A stretch of 64,000 nucleotides of DNA from Deferrisoma camini S3R1 (GTDB lineage: Bacteria > Desulfobacterota > Deferrisomatia > Deferrisomatales > Deferrisomataceae): contig NZ_JAFN01000001.1 in assembly GCF_000526155.1 (NCBI RefSeq), forward strand, positions 2,071,014 through 2,135,013. Direction: 5' to 3'. The position numbers and the translations under genes were made by a program. A model generated the notes under the pieces. That model ran no database searches, had not been told where the DNA came from, and worked only from the letters and a program-made list of their open reading frames with translations. Numbering within the stretch: the stretch's first letter is position 1; each line of letters opens with the position of its first letter. Positions 1-7,657 of this stretch are shown here, piece after piece.

Positions 1-14
1 AGGTAGTCGAACAC
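1..14 (-). CDS. 5' end of a gene running off the window (partial)
   Basis: On the minus strand a purine-rich GGAGAGG at 18-24 precedes a GTG at 14 followed by codons for Phe-Asp-Tyr, directly downstream of the acyl-CoA ligase stop. This looks like the next gene of the same operon, but only the first codons are visible, so no product can be assigned. Confidence 0.35.
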
Positions 15-24
15 GGCCCTCTCC

Positions 25-1533
25 TTACGCGCTGTGCTCCTGCCGGAGCTTGTACTTCATGACCTTGCCGCTCGGGGTGTGGGGAAGCTCCTCCACGAAC
101 CGGAACACCCTGGGGATCTTGTACCGGGCCAGCCTGGGGGCGAGGAACGCGGCCAGATCCTCCGCCTCCAAGGTCTCCCCGGCCACGGGCACCACGTAGG
201 CCACCACCGTCTCCCCCCAGGCCGGATGGGGCACCCCGATCACGGCCGCCTCGCGTACTTTGTCGTGCTCGGCGATGGCGTCCTCCACCTCCTTGGAGTA
301 CACGTTCTCGCCGCCGGTGACGATCATGTCCTTGAGGCGGTCCACGACATACAGGTACCCGTCGGCATCCATCCGGGCCACGTCGCCCGTGCGGTACCAC
401 CCGTCCCGGAACGCGGCTCGGGTGGCCTCCGGGTCCTTGAGGTATCCGGCCATGACGCTGTCCGCCTTGAGCCAGATCTCGCCCGTCTCCCCTGGGCCGG
501 CCTCCTCGGTCTCGGTCTTCATGAGCCGCAGGTCCGCTCCCGGAAGCCCCCGGCACCCGATGGACCCGGCCTTGTCCCGGTGGTCCTTGGGCCGGAGCAC
601 GGTGCCGGTGGGACCGGTCTCGGTCATGCCGTAGACCTGGTAGAACCGGTCGCTCCGGTACCGGGTCGTGAGCTCCCGCACGGTCTCCGGTGCGATGGGG
701 CCGCCGCCGTAGATCCAGGCCCGCATGGACGAGAGGTCGTAGCGGTCGAAGTCCGGGACCGTCTGGAGGGGCATCAGATAGGAGATCGGCGCCCCGAAGT
801 ACACGGTGCACCGCTCCTGCTGGATGGTCTCGAGGAAGTGAAGGGGGTGGTACTCCCGCAGAAGCACGGTCGTGCCGCCCACGTAGGCCGTGCCGAAGAA
901 CCAGTTGTTCAGGGGCGAGGAGTGCCAGATCGGCATGGCCATGAGCATCCGGTCGTCCTCGTCCAGGTGGACGGCCAGTGCCCCGGTGACGGCGGCCATG
1001 ACCACGCTTCGGTGGGTCAGCATGCATCCTTTGGGCCGGCCCGTGGTGCCGCTGGTGTACAGGATCTCGGCGAGGTCCTCGTCCGAGACCCGGACCGGGT
1101 GGTACGCCTCGGCTCCGTCGGCCCCGGTGTCGAACCGGTCGAACCCCTCGGCCGCCGAGTCCAGGGCCGCCTTTCCCACCGTGGCGGGGACCTGCCGGGC
1201 CACCGGCGCGAGGGTCCCGTCGAACAGAAACACCTTGGCCTCGCTGTGCTCCAGAATGTAAGCCACCTCCCCCGCCATGAGTTTGTGGTTCACCGGCACG
1301 ACCACGGCCCCGGCCTTGAGGGCCCCGAGCAGGGCGAACACGAAGTCCGGGGTGTTCTGGCTCATGATGGCCACGCGGTCTCCGGGGGAGATCCCCCATG
1401 CCTGGAACCGTGCGGCCACGGCCTCGGCCCTGCGCCTCAGCTCCTGGTACGTGTGGCTCTCCCCGCGGGCGCGGAGCGCCTCTTTGCGGGCCGATTGCCG
1501 GCTGTTCCGGTCTACGAGCTCAGCGAGGGTCAT
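25..1533 (-). CDS. AMP-forming acyl-CoA synthetase (ligase)
   Basis: This 502-residue protein belongs to the ANL superfamily. It activates a carboxylic acid as an acyl-adenylate and transfers it to CoA in the cytoplasm. The P-loop-like motif YTSGTTGRPKG is near residue 160, YGMTETG near residue 300, the YRTGD motif near 380, and the C-terminal lysine motif PHTPSGKVMK near 490. The start codon overlaps the end of the MerR gene by 14 bp, so the two are one transcriptional unit and translation is probably coupled. The regulator's neighbourhood suggests a fatty or branched-chain acyl substrate. The exact substrate cannot be read from the sequence. Confidence 0.9.
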   Translation of the reverse strand: MTLAELVDRNSRQSARKEALRARGESHTYQELRRRAEAVAARFQAWGISPGDRVAIMSQNTPDFVFALLGALKAGAVVVPVNHKLMAGEVAYILEHSEAKVFLFDGTLAPVARQVPATVGKAALDSAAEGFDRFDTGADGAEAYHPVRVSDEDLAEILYTSGTTGRPKGCMLTHRSVVMAAVTGALAVHLDEDDRMLMAMPIWHSSPLNNWFFGTAYVGGTTVLLREYHPLHFLETIQQERCTVYFGAPISYLMPLQTVPDFDRYDLSSMRAWIYGGGPIAPETVRELTTRYRSDRFYQVYGMTETGPTGTVLRPKDHRDKAGSIGCRGLPGADLRLMKTETEEAGPGETGEIWLKADSVMAGYLKDPEATRAAFRDGWYRTGDVARMDADGYLYVVDRLKDMIVTGGENVYSKEVEDAIAEHDKVREAAVIGVPHPAWGETVVAYVVPVAGETLEAEDLAAFLAPRLARYKIPRVFRFVEELPHTPSGKVMKYKLRQEHSA

Positions 1534-1945
1534 GGGACGCTCCTTCCTCCGAGAGGCGATCGAGGGTCTGCTCCAACGTCTCCATCGTGGCCCGGATGTC
1601 CTGCTCGAGCTCTGCCAGCTCCTTCTTCCGGCGTGCGATCTCCTCCAGTTTCGACCTTCCGTACGCCAGGCTTCGGCGGATCTGCTCGACCTCGGTCAGG
1701 TCCGTCTCGGGCATTCCGATCATCTCGGCGATCTCGTCCAGGGAGAACCCCAGCCGTTTGCCCCGAAGGATCAGCTTGAGGCGGCGCCGGTCCCCGCGGG
1801 TGTACACCCTCTGGTTACCCGCGCTGCGGCGGGGCGTCAGCAGGCCCCTCTCCTCGTAGTAGCGGATGGCTCGGGGGCTGATGTCGAACTCCGCGGCCAG
1901 CTCGGAGATGGAATAGGTCCGCTCCCCAGATCGTCCTCCGGACAC
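1520..1945 (-). CDS. MerR-family transcriptional regulator
   Basis: This 141-residue protein has a winged helix-turn-helix at residues about 10-75, with the family signature AIRYYEERGLL and the following NQRVYTRGD wing. A long helical dimerisation coiled coil fills residues 85-135. There is no C-terminal metal-binding cysteine pair, so it is probably not a metal sensor. It heads an operon with an acyl-CoA ligase, and the palindrome at 1975-1990 just upstream fits an autoregulatory operator. This resembles LiuR-type MerR regulators of acyl-CoA catabolism, which is an inference from motif and context. Confidence 0.88.
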   Translation of the reverse strand: MSGGRSGERTYSISELAAEFDISPRAIRYYEERGLLTPRRSAGNQRVYTRGDRRRLKLILRGKRLGFSLDEIAEMIGMPETDLTEVEQIRRSLAYGRSKLEEIARRKKELAELEQDIRATMETLEQTLDRLSEEGASHDPR

Positions 1946-1974
1946 GGCTCGCCTCCTCGCCCCCAGAATTAACG

Positions 1975-1990
1975 TTTACGTCAACGTAAA
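1975..1990. promoter_or_regulatory. Palindromic operator upstream of the MerR gene
   Basis: TTTACGT and ACGTAAA form perfect 7-bp inverted arms separated by two bases, 29 bp upstream of the MerR start. The arms resemble the ACGT-centred sites reported for LiuR-like MerR regulators. This is the only sharp palindrome in the 550-base gap 1946-2497. The rest of the gap holds a promoter at 2285-2312 and no convincing gene. Confidence 0.7.
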
Positions 1991-2284
1991 GGATGGCTGG
2001 CAGCCTGTCAAGCGGAAAACATCCCCGCCAGCACGAGAACCGCCGACGGGAACGGTTCGAGCGGAAGACCGGAGGGAGAGAGGGGAACGGGCACCCCCAA
2101 ACCCAAAAATCTTGAGTCTGCTCATGGGGAGGGCTTTAGTCGCATGGCGCACCGGACGATAGAGAATGCCGGAACGACTTGCATGGGACCCGAGGCCAAG
2201 CTCCGTCCGTGCTACCAGGCTCCCTTGCACAACTCCTCTCTGCCGGTAGGATACCGGGCGGGAAACGGCTCCGGAATCGCCGCC

Positions 2285-2312
2285 TTGACAAGTAGCTCAC
2301 AGGGTTTATAAG
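2285..2312 (+). promoter_or_regulatory. Sigma-70-type promoter for the mini-lipoprotein pair
   Basis: TTGACA at 2285-2290 and TATAAG at 2307-2312 are separated by 16 bp. The start of transcription would leave an untranslated leader of roughly 175-180 bases before the first mini-lipoprotein. No recognisable riboswitch was found in that leader. Confidence 0.65.
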
Positions 2313-2497
2313 CGAGCCTCGTCCCAAACAGTCGACCACCACAAGGGGACAAGACCGGCGTGGCCCGTCGGCTCCAAGGGCCGGAATCGGGCCTGCTCCC
2401 GGCGTGGTGCTCGGATTCCTTTCGGCGGTGGTATCGGCCCCACACGGGGCATCCTCGTTGGTCCGCTGGAGCCCCCAACCCGAACAGGAGGAATGTC

Positions 2498-2674
2498 ATG
2501 AAAAAGATTCTCGCGCTCGCGACCCTCGGTTTCGCCTTCGTCGCCTTCGGGTGCGCGGGCACCCAGACCCGCCAGCAGGCTCCGATCACCAAGCAGACCC
2601 AGGTCAAATGTCCCAAGTGCGGCGTGACCTTCACCGTGGGCGAGGGGCTGAAGGCGTACGAACAGACCAAGTGA
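2498..2674 (+). CDS. Small lipoprotein with a CPKCG motif (copy 1)
   Basis: The protein has 58 residues. AGGAGG at 2486-2491, six bases before the ATG, sets the start. A short signal peptide ends in a lipobox (FGCAG, Cys19), so the mature chain would be a lipid-anchored peptide of about 40 residues. It carries a single CPKCG knuckle followed by FTVGEGLKA, resembling one half of a zinc ribbon or rubredoxin knuckle; two copies or a dimer would be needed for a full four-cysteine site. A near-identical paralogue follows at 2805. Function unknown. Confidence 0.82.
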   Translation: MKKILALATLGFAFVAFGCAGTQTRQQAPITKQTQVKCPKCGVTFTVGEGLKAYEQTK

Positions 2675-2804
2675 GGACCACGGCGCCTTTCGGGGCGACG
2701 ACCGGCCCGAGCGCAACACCACGGCATTTCCCCAGGAGGCAGAGCGTTTTCACCCCGGAGCGTTTCCTCGCTCCTCAACCCAATCGATCTATAGGAGGAA
2801 CGGC

Positions 2805-2981
2805 ATGAAAAAGATCCTCGCACTCACTGTTCTCGGCTTCGCCCTCGTGGCCTTCGGGTGCGCCGGCACCCAGACCCGCCAGGAGACCCCGGTCACCAAG
2901 CAGACCAAGATCAAGTGCCCCAAGTGCGGCATGACCTTCACCGTGGGCGAGGGGCTGAAGGCGATCGAGAAGACGCGGTAG
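2805..2981 (+). CDS. Small lipoprotein with a CPKCG motif (copy 2)
   Basis: This tandem paralogue of the gene at 2498 has the same length (58 residues), the same lipobox at Cys19 and the same CPKCG-MTFTVGEGLKA core. Most differences lie in the linker and C-terminus. AGGAGG at 2793-2798 lies six bases before the ATG. The pair shares one promoter (2285-2312) and one terminator (3014-3056). The conserved knuckle against a varied linker suggests a retained metal- or thiol-related role at the membrane surface. No function is known to me. Confidence 0.82.
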   Translation: MKKILALTVLGFALVAFGCAGTQTRQETPVTKQTKIKCPKCGMTFTVGEGLKAIEKTR

Positions 2982-3013
2982 GCTCTGCGTAACGGCGAAA
3001 CCGCCAACGAGGG

Positions 3014-3056
3014 AAGCGGCGGCCGGAACGCGGATTCCGGCCGCCGCTTCGGTTTT
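3014..3056 (+). terminator. Rho-independent terminator after the mini-lipoproteins
   Basis: A perfect 15-bp stem (3014-3028 with 3035-3049), a six-base loop and a following TTTT run lie 33 bases after the second mini-lipoprotein. The convergent radical-SAM gene ends 35 bases further on. Confidence 0.88.
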
Positions 3057-3090
3057 GAACCGGAAGCTCTCCGCGGCCGAGCGCCCGGAA

Positions 3091-4560
3091 TCAGGATCGG
3101 ATCTGCGGCCGACCGGCGCAGTACGGGTCGCGGGTCTCGAAGGCGTCGAGCCCGAACCCGCTCGCGCTCGCCAGGCACCCCCCGCACACCGGCCGCACGG
3201 CGCAGCCGCGGCAGGCGCTCGGGCCCGCCCGGTACCCGGCGGCCCGGGGGGAGTCGTAGATCTCGGCCAGGCTCTGGACCCGCAGGTTCCCGATGGGAGA
3301 GGGGAACTTCCGGCAGGCGTGGACCTCTCCGTCCGGGAGCAGGCTCAGAAAGTTGAACGCCGCGCCGCACCCGAACCCCGTGCAACCGCCGAACACCGGC
3401 TCGCCCCTCTGGTACCGCAGCGGGTTGAACAGGTTGTCCTTGAGGCCCAGCATGGGGTTGGTTTGCGTGGCGGCCAGGTACTCCTCAAGGAACGCCCGGT
3501 ACCGCTCCCTCGGCACGACCGGCAGGCCGGCTCCCTCCCCCACGGGCGAGAGCCGGTTGAAGTGGAACCGGTCCACCCGGCCCCGAAGCAGCTCGGCCAA
3601 CGGCAACACCTGGTCCACGTTGTCCTGGGTCAGGGTGAGCATGACCATCGAGAACACCCCGAGCTCCCGCAGGAGGTCGAGGAACTCCAGGGTGCGCTCG
3701 AAGTGCCCGGGGCCTCGGATCGCGTCGTTGTGCTCCTCGAGACCCTCCAGGCTCACCTGGAAGACCTCGGGAGGGTGGATCGCACACAGGGCCTCGATCG
3801 GTTCACGGGGCGAGGGGTTGCCCAGCACCGTGAGCCCGAAGCCCCGGTCCGCCGCCTCGCGGTAGAGGTCGAGGAAGCGCGGGTGAAGCAGGGGGTTCCC
3901 GCCCGTGAAGGTCACGTGGCCCCGCACCCGCCGCTGCCGGCAGAATCGGTGGAGGTCGTCGAGCACCCGGACGGCCTCGGCATAGGGCAGCAGATCCCTG
4001 GCGCTGCGGTCGTAGCAGTGCCGGCACCGCAGGTCGCAGGCCTGGGTGAGGTGCCACTGCAAGGTGAACACCGGGGCGACCAGGAACTCCTCCCACCCGC
4101 GCAGGTCCACGCCGAGCTGACGGGGGTCGCGGCGGAGGAGCGGGGGTGGGGCCAGCACCAGCCCCTCGTCCTGGGCCCGGCCCAGGATCGTTTCGATCCG
4201 GCCCACCGGCACGCCCCCCTCCCGGGCCGCGTCCTCCGGGGGAATCCCCTCCACCACGATCTTGAGGGCCAGAAGGTCCTCCGGGGCTGCGGCCTTGGCC
4301 CGGGCCTCCCCCCCTGGGGGTTTCCACACCAGCACGAGCCGTTCTCCAGGGCCCGGTGGCGTAGCCGGCGGCGCGTCCGAGGCCACCAACTCCGGGAGGC
4401 CCCGCCACCCCACCCGCACGACCGAGAGAGTGGGGTTGACCGCGGCCGCTTCGGCAGGAAGCTCGGGGTCGGGGGCGGACGCCGCCTCGGAAAGGGCCCG
4501 CTCCAGGCGGGCCAGGTCCGCGGCGAAAGGGGGCGCTTTGGCATCCGTGGGTTTCGGCAT
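3091..4560 (-). CDS. Radical SAM/SPASM peptide maturase (SbtM-like)
   Basis: This 489-residue enzyme carries the radical SAM CX3CX2C motif (Cys175, Cys179, Cys182, in ACDLRCRHCYD), followed by TFTGGNPLLHP. Its cysteine-rich C-terminal SPASM region (GCTGFGCG, HACRKFPSPIGN, CRGCAVRPVCGGC, DPYC) would hold auxiliary Fe-S clusters. The first 150 residues resemble a peptide-recognition region. Such enzymes modify ribosomal peptides. The gene immediately follows the selenocysteine-rich precursor peptide at 4707-4940. That pairing and the peptide's repeats match what I recall as the SbtA/SbtM ('selenobiotic') type. The chemistry performed is not shown by the sequence. Confidence 0.88.
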   Translation of the reverse strand: MPKPTDAKAPPFAADLARLERALSEAASAPDPELPAEAAAVNPTLSVVRVGWRGLPELVASDAPPATPPGPGERLVLVWKPPGGEARAKAAAPEDLLALKIVVEGIPPEDAAREGGVPVGRIETILGRAQDEGLVLAPPPLLRRDPRQLGVDLRGWEEFLVAPVFTLQWHLTQACDLRCRHCYDRSARDLLPYAEAVRVLDDLHRFCRQRRVRGHVTFTGGNPLLHPRFLDLYREAADRGFGLTVLGNPSPREPIEALCAIHPPEVFQVSLEGLEEHNDAIRGPGHFERTLEFLDLLRELGVFSMVMLTLTQDNVDQVLPLAELLRGRVDRFHFNRLSPVGEGAGLPVVPRERYRAFLEEYLAATQTNPMLGLKDNLFNPLRYQRGEPVFGGCTGFGCGAAFNFLSLLPDGEVHACRKFPSPIGNLRVQSLAEIYDSPRAAGYRAGPSACRGCAVRPVCGGCLASASGFGLDAFETRDPYCAGRPQIRS

Positions 4561-4693
4561 CCGTCCCTATCCTTCTTGTGGCTCACCCCGCCCGAGGAAC
4601 CCGAGGCCGTTTCCCCGTCGGGCGGAACGGGGGAAACGGCCTCGCGACCTTTCGGACAGCTATCTACCGTGATCTCACCACATCCGGACGGGC

Positions 4694-4708
4694 AGCGCGG
4701 ACCGCGCT
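4694..4708 (-). promoter_or_regulatory. SECIS-like hairpin after the third UGA of the precursor
   Basis: AGCGCG and CGCGCU pair around a GUC loop that starts 29 nucleotides from the third UGA and extends beyond the TAG stop. The loop is less canonical than in the other two hairpins, but the position is right. Confidence 0.5.
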
Positions 4709-4940
4709 ACTGGTTCTTGGAGCCCGTTCAGGACCCCTGGCCTCCCGTCTTCTGCATGTCTTTGGTGCCGCCGGCACCATCTTTGGCGCCCGTTCAGCCG
4801 GTGCTACCTGCACCGGTCTTCTGGCCGGCTCAGCTCCCGTGGGCCCGCCCCGCGCAGCCCGTCAGGCCGAGGGTCGTCCCCGCCAGCAGCCCCGCCACGC
4901 TGAACCCGGCGAGCACCTTCTTCAACAGGGTGCGGTCCAT
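4707..4940 (-). CDS. Selenocysteine-containing RiPP precursor peptide (SbtA-like), three in-frame UGA codons
   Basis: A perfect Shine-Dalgarno (AGGAGGTGA at 4945-4953) precedes the ATG at 4940. The first 36 codons give a hydrophobic leader (MDRTLLKKVLAGFSVAGLL, then LTGCAG). Standard translation stops at UGA (4830-4832). Reading UGA as selenocysteine (U) continues with the same composition through UGA at 4794-4796 and 4728-4730 to a TAG at 4707-4709, giving 77 residues with U at 37, 49 and 71. The contexts are repeated: GSU-AGQK, TGU-TGAK, GSU-TGSK, in a Gly/Thr/Lys-rich core. A radical SAM/SPASM maturase follows. Automated callers will truncate or miss this gene. SelB and tRNA-Sec are not in the window. 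Confidence 0.85.
4764..4778 (-). promoter_or_regulatory. SECIS-like hairpin after the second UGA of the precursor
   Basis: GGUGCC and GGCACC pair perfectly around a GGC loop. The loop GG again lies at nucleotides 25-26 from the UGA, exactly the spacing seen for the first UGA. Confidence 0.65.
4798..4816 (-). promoter_or_regulatory. SECIS-like hairpin after the first UGA of the precursor
   Basis: In the mRNA, CCGGTGC and GCACCGG pair perfectly around the loop AGGUA. The loop GG falls at nucleotides 25-26 counted from the U of the UGA. Bacterial SECIS elements sit in this window and expose GG(U) in the apical loop; the E. coli fdhF hairpin has a very similar GC-AGGUCU-GC tip. Confidence 0.75.
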
Positions 4941-5027
4941 GTCCTCACCTCCTTTGCGTGCCCGGCCGACGCCCGGACCGCCCCACCGGGCCGACCGGAT
5001 CGGGATTCCCCATGGACCGCGGGCGCC

Positions 5028-5046
5028 GTTCGGGAGCGTCCCGAAC
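5028..5046. repeat. Inverted repeat between the P-type ATPase and the precursor gene
   Basis: GTTCGGGA and TCCCGAAC form a perfect 8-bp inverted repeat with a three-base spacer, about 80 bp upstream of the selenopeptide Shine-Dalgarno. It could be an operator of the peptide operon or a hairpin ending the ATPase transcript. No U-tract follows. Confidence 0.35.
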
Positions 5047-5191
5047 CATCGACGTTCCCGATGCACACCGACATTCCCATGGGGGATGCCGATCAAGGTA
5101 CCCGGGCCCGTCGGCTCGTCAAGCGATCACCGCGCACAGGCCCGGAGGGGCGATCCAGCCCCTGCGACTTCGGGAGCAGGAATTCGGCGCT

Positions 5192-7657
5192 CTACCGCCG
5201 CCCCCCGAAGGCGTGCAGCGGTCGGGCGAGGCGGGCGAGGAAGTGGCGATGGCGGCGCACCTCGTGTCCCATGTGGCGGTAGACCTCCACCTTGACGAAG
5301 TCGGTGACCACCGCCGAGACGACCGAGTAGCCCCACACCAGGGCGATCTCCGGCCAGGTGATGGGGGTGATCAGGCCGAAGCCGTACGCGGCCAGCAGGG
5401 TCGCCGCCAGCTTGGTGACCACCGCCGACCAGACCACGACCGGGGCCGGCCACGGGCGTTCCCAGAAGTGCCCTTTCGTGCGACCCACGAACAACACGAG
5501 GTGGCCGGCCACGGCCATCTTCAGGAACACGTAGGTCTGGATCTGGGCCACGTCCAGCTTGAGCCAGTCCATGGCGATCAGAAGCATGCCGAAGCTGCCC
5601 ACCACGCCGACGACGCCCATGGCCGTGGCCACGGTGATCACCTGGTGCATCTGCCAGCTCACCGGCCGCTGCTCCGCGCGGGTGCGGTCGTAGGCGATGG
5701 TCATGATCGGCACGTCGTTGAGGAAGGCGAGGAGGATGATCATGATCGCGGTGATCGGGTAGAAGTCGAACGCCATCATCGCCCCCACCACGAAGAACAT
5801 GATCCGGATGGTCTCGCTGATCCGGTACACCGCGTACGCGTGCATCCGCCCGAAGATCCGCCTCGCCTCCTCGATGGCGCTGATGATCACCGACAGACCC
5901 GGCTCCGTGAGCACCAGGTCGGCGGCGGCGCGGGCCGCGTCCGTGGCTCCGCTCACGGCCACCCCCACGTCCGCCTGCTTCAGCGCGGGGGCGTCGTTCA
6001 CCCCGTCCCCGGTCATGCCCGTGATGTGGCCCCGGGCTTGGAGCAGCTTGACGATGGCAAACTTGTGCTCGGGAAAGACCTCGGCAAAGCCATCGGCCCG
6101 CTCGACCGCTTCGCCGTCTCCCGCGCCGAGCCCCCCCTTCGGGTCGAGGGGAAGTCGGCTGGCCGGCAGGAGGTTGTCCCCCAACCCCAGCTTCCGCGCG
6201 ATCTGCGCCGCAATAGCCAGGTTGTCCCCCGTGACCATCTTCACGTGTACGCCGTAGGCCTCGGCCCGGGCGATGGTCTCGGCCGAATCCTCCTGGGGGG
6301 GGTCGAACAGGGAGAGAACACCGAGAAAGGTCCACTTCCCCTCGCCCACCTCCCGCCGAGCCACCCCCAAGGCCCGGTACCCTTCCGCGGCAAAGGCGTC
6401 CACCGCCTCCTGGACCTGTCGGCGCTCCTCCGCCGTGAGGGCCGACATCCCCATGATCACCTGGGGGGCCCCCTTGGCGACCTGAAACGCCCTGCCGGCC
6501 TCGTCCTCCACCGTGGCCTCGGTGCGTTTGCGCACCGGGTCGAACGGCACAAAAGCCGACACCCGGTACCTCCGAAGCGCCCCCTGATCCTCCAGTCCGT
6601 CCAGCACCGCCTGGTCGATGGCGTCCCGGTCCTCGGCCCGCGACGCCAGGGCCGCGGCCACCAGGACCTCCTGGGGGCTCGCTGCGCGCAAGACCTTGAT
6701 CTCACCCAGCGTCAGGCGGTTCTGGGTGAGGGTGCCCGTCTTGTCCGAGCACAGCACGTCCATGCTCGCCATCTCTTCGATGGATTCCAGCCGGGTCACG
6801 ATGGCCTTCTTCCGGGACAGCGCGGCCGCGCCCACGGCCATGGTCATGGAGAGCACCGCGGGCATGGCGACCGGGATGGACGCCACGGTCAAAATCAAGG
6901 CGAACTGGATCAGGTCCAGCCAGGGGGAGCCCCGGTGGAGCTGCTGGAGGAGGAGCACGGCCACCAGGGCGAGGCTCACGTAGATTAGATAGTCGCCGAT
7001 GGTCAGAACCGCCTTCTGGAAGTGGGAGACGGTCCGAGCCTGCTCCACCAGCCGGGCGGTCTTCCCGAACCGGGTGTCCTTGCCCGTGGCCACCACCTCG
7101 GCCACCACCTCGCCCTGCTTGGCCACCGTGCCCGAGTACGCCGTGTCCCCCTCCCGGACGGTCACCGGCAGGGACTCGCCGGTGAGGGCCGACTGGTCCA
7201 CGCTGAGGTAGTCCCCCTGGAGGATCTTCACATCGGCCGGGATCACGTCCCCCAGCCGCACCCGGATGACGTCGCCCGGCACCAGGGCGGACGCGTCGAT
7301 CTCCTGCCACTTTCCATCACGCAGTACCTTCGCCCTGTGGGCCAGCTGCTTCTTGAGGGCCTCCACGGCGTTGCCGGCGGTGTACTCCTGCCAGAACCCC
7401 ACCGCCGCGTTGAAGATCAGGAGGCCCACGATGATCCAGAAGTCCGCCCAATGTTGAACGACGGCCGAAAGCACCGCCGCCACCTCGATCATCCACGGGA
7501 TCGGGCCCCAGAAGTACCCGAGCAGCCGAAGCAAGGTGGAGACGCGCTCCTCCTCCAAGGCGTTCGAACCGTACTTTCGGAGCCGCAGGGCCGCCTCGCG
7601 GGACGTGAGCCCCCGGAGCTCGGCGGAGCCCTTCCGTGCCTCGCTACCCTCTCCCAT
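5192..7657 (-). CDS. Plasma-membrane-type proton-pumping P-type ATPase
   Basis: This 821-residue P-type ATPase has the subfamily IIIA layout: a cation-ATPase N-terminal segment, TGES at 159-162, the PVAMP membrane motif at 262-266, the phosphorylated aspartate in DKTGTLT (Asp305) and the hinge motif TGDGVNDAPALK. About ten membrane segments are visible. Length and motifs match archaeal and bacterial H+-ATPases related to fungal Pma1 rather than heavy-metal or Ca2+ pumps, as there is no CPC/CPx motif and no N-terminal metal domain. The start at 7657 follows AGGAGG (7666-7671); reading further upstream gives a non-homologous Gly/Arg-rich tail. It exports protons, or acts in pH homeostasis. Confidence 0.9.
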   Translation of the reverse strand: MGEGSEARKGSAELRGLTSREAALRLRKYGSNALEEERVSTLLRLLGYFWGPIPWMIEVAAVLSAVVQHWADFWIIVGLLIFNAAVGFWQEYTAGNAVEALKKQLAHRAKVLRDGKWQEIDASALVPGDVIRVRLGDVIPADVKILQGDYLSVDQSALTGESLPVTVREGDTAYSGTVAKQGEVVAEVVATGKDTRFGKTARLVEQARTVSHFQKAVLTIGDYLIYVSLALVAVLLLQQLHRGSPWLDLIQFALILTVASIPVAMPAVLSMTMAVGAAALSRKKAIVTRLESIEEMASMDVLCSDKTGTLTQNRLTLGEIKVLRAASPQEVLVAAALASRAEDRDAIDQAVLDGLEDQGALRRYRVSAFVPFDPVRKRTEATVEDEAGRAFQVAKGAPQVIMGMSALTAEERRQVQEAVDAFAAEGYRALGVARREVGEGKWTFLGVLSLFDPPQEDSAETIARAEAYGVHVKMVTGDNLAIAAQIARKLGLGDNLLPASRLPLDPKGGLGAGDGEAVERADGFAEVFPEHKFAIVKLLQARGHITGMTGDGVNDAPALKQADVGVAVSGATDAARAAADLVLTEPGLSVIISAIEEARRIFGRMHAYAVYRISETIRIMFFVVGAMMAFDFYPITAIMIILLAFLNDVPIMTIAYDRTRAEQRPVSWQMHQVITVATAMGVVGVVGSFGMLLIAMDWLKLDVAQIQTYVFLKMAVAGHLVLFVGRTKGHFWERPWPAPVVVWSAVVTKLAATLLAAYGFGLITPITWPEIALVWGYSVVSAVVTDFVKVEVYRHMGHEVRRHRHFLARLARPLHAFGGRR

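Noticed and set aside
34..1779. Long plus-strand open frame of 581 codons opposite the acyl-CoA ligase
   Set aside because: It is the high-GC antisense shadow of the ligase and MerR genes; the composition is His/Gly/Arg-rich with no motif.
2136..2823. Several minus-strand frames opposite the mini-lipoproteins
   Set aside because: No ribosome sites, and they overlap a clear plus-strand promoter, genes and terminator.
4830..5096. 88-codon frame starting upstream of the selenopeptide leader
   Set aside because: The 52 codons before the MDRTLL start precede a perfect Shine-Dalgarno and look non-coding; the real start is 4940.
3055..5295. 746-codon plus-strand open frame across the radical SAM gene and the selenopeptide
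   Set aside because: Antisense shadow; low-complexity, no homology pattern, no ribosome site.
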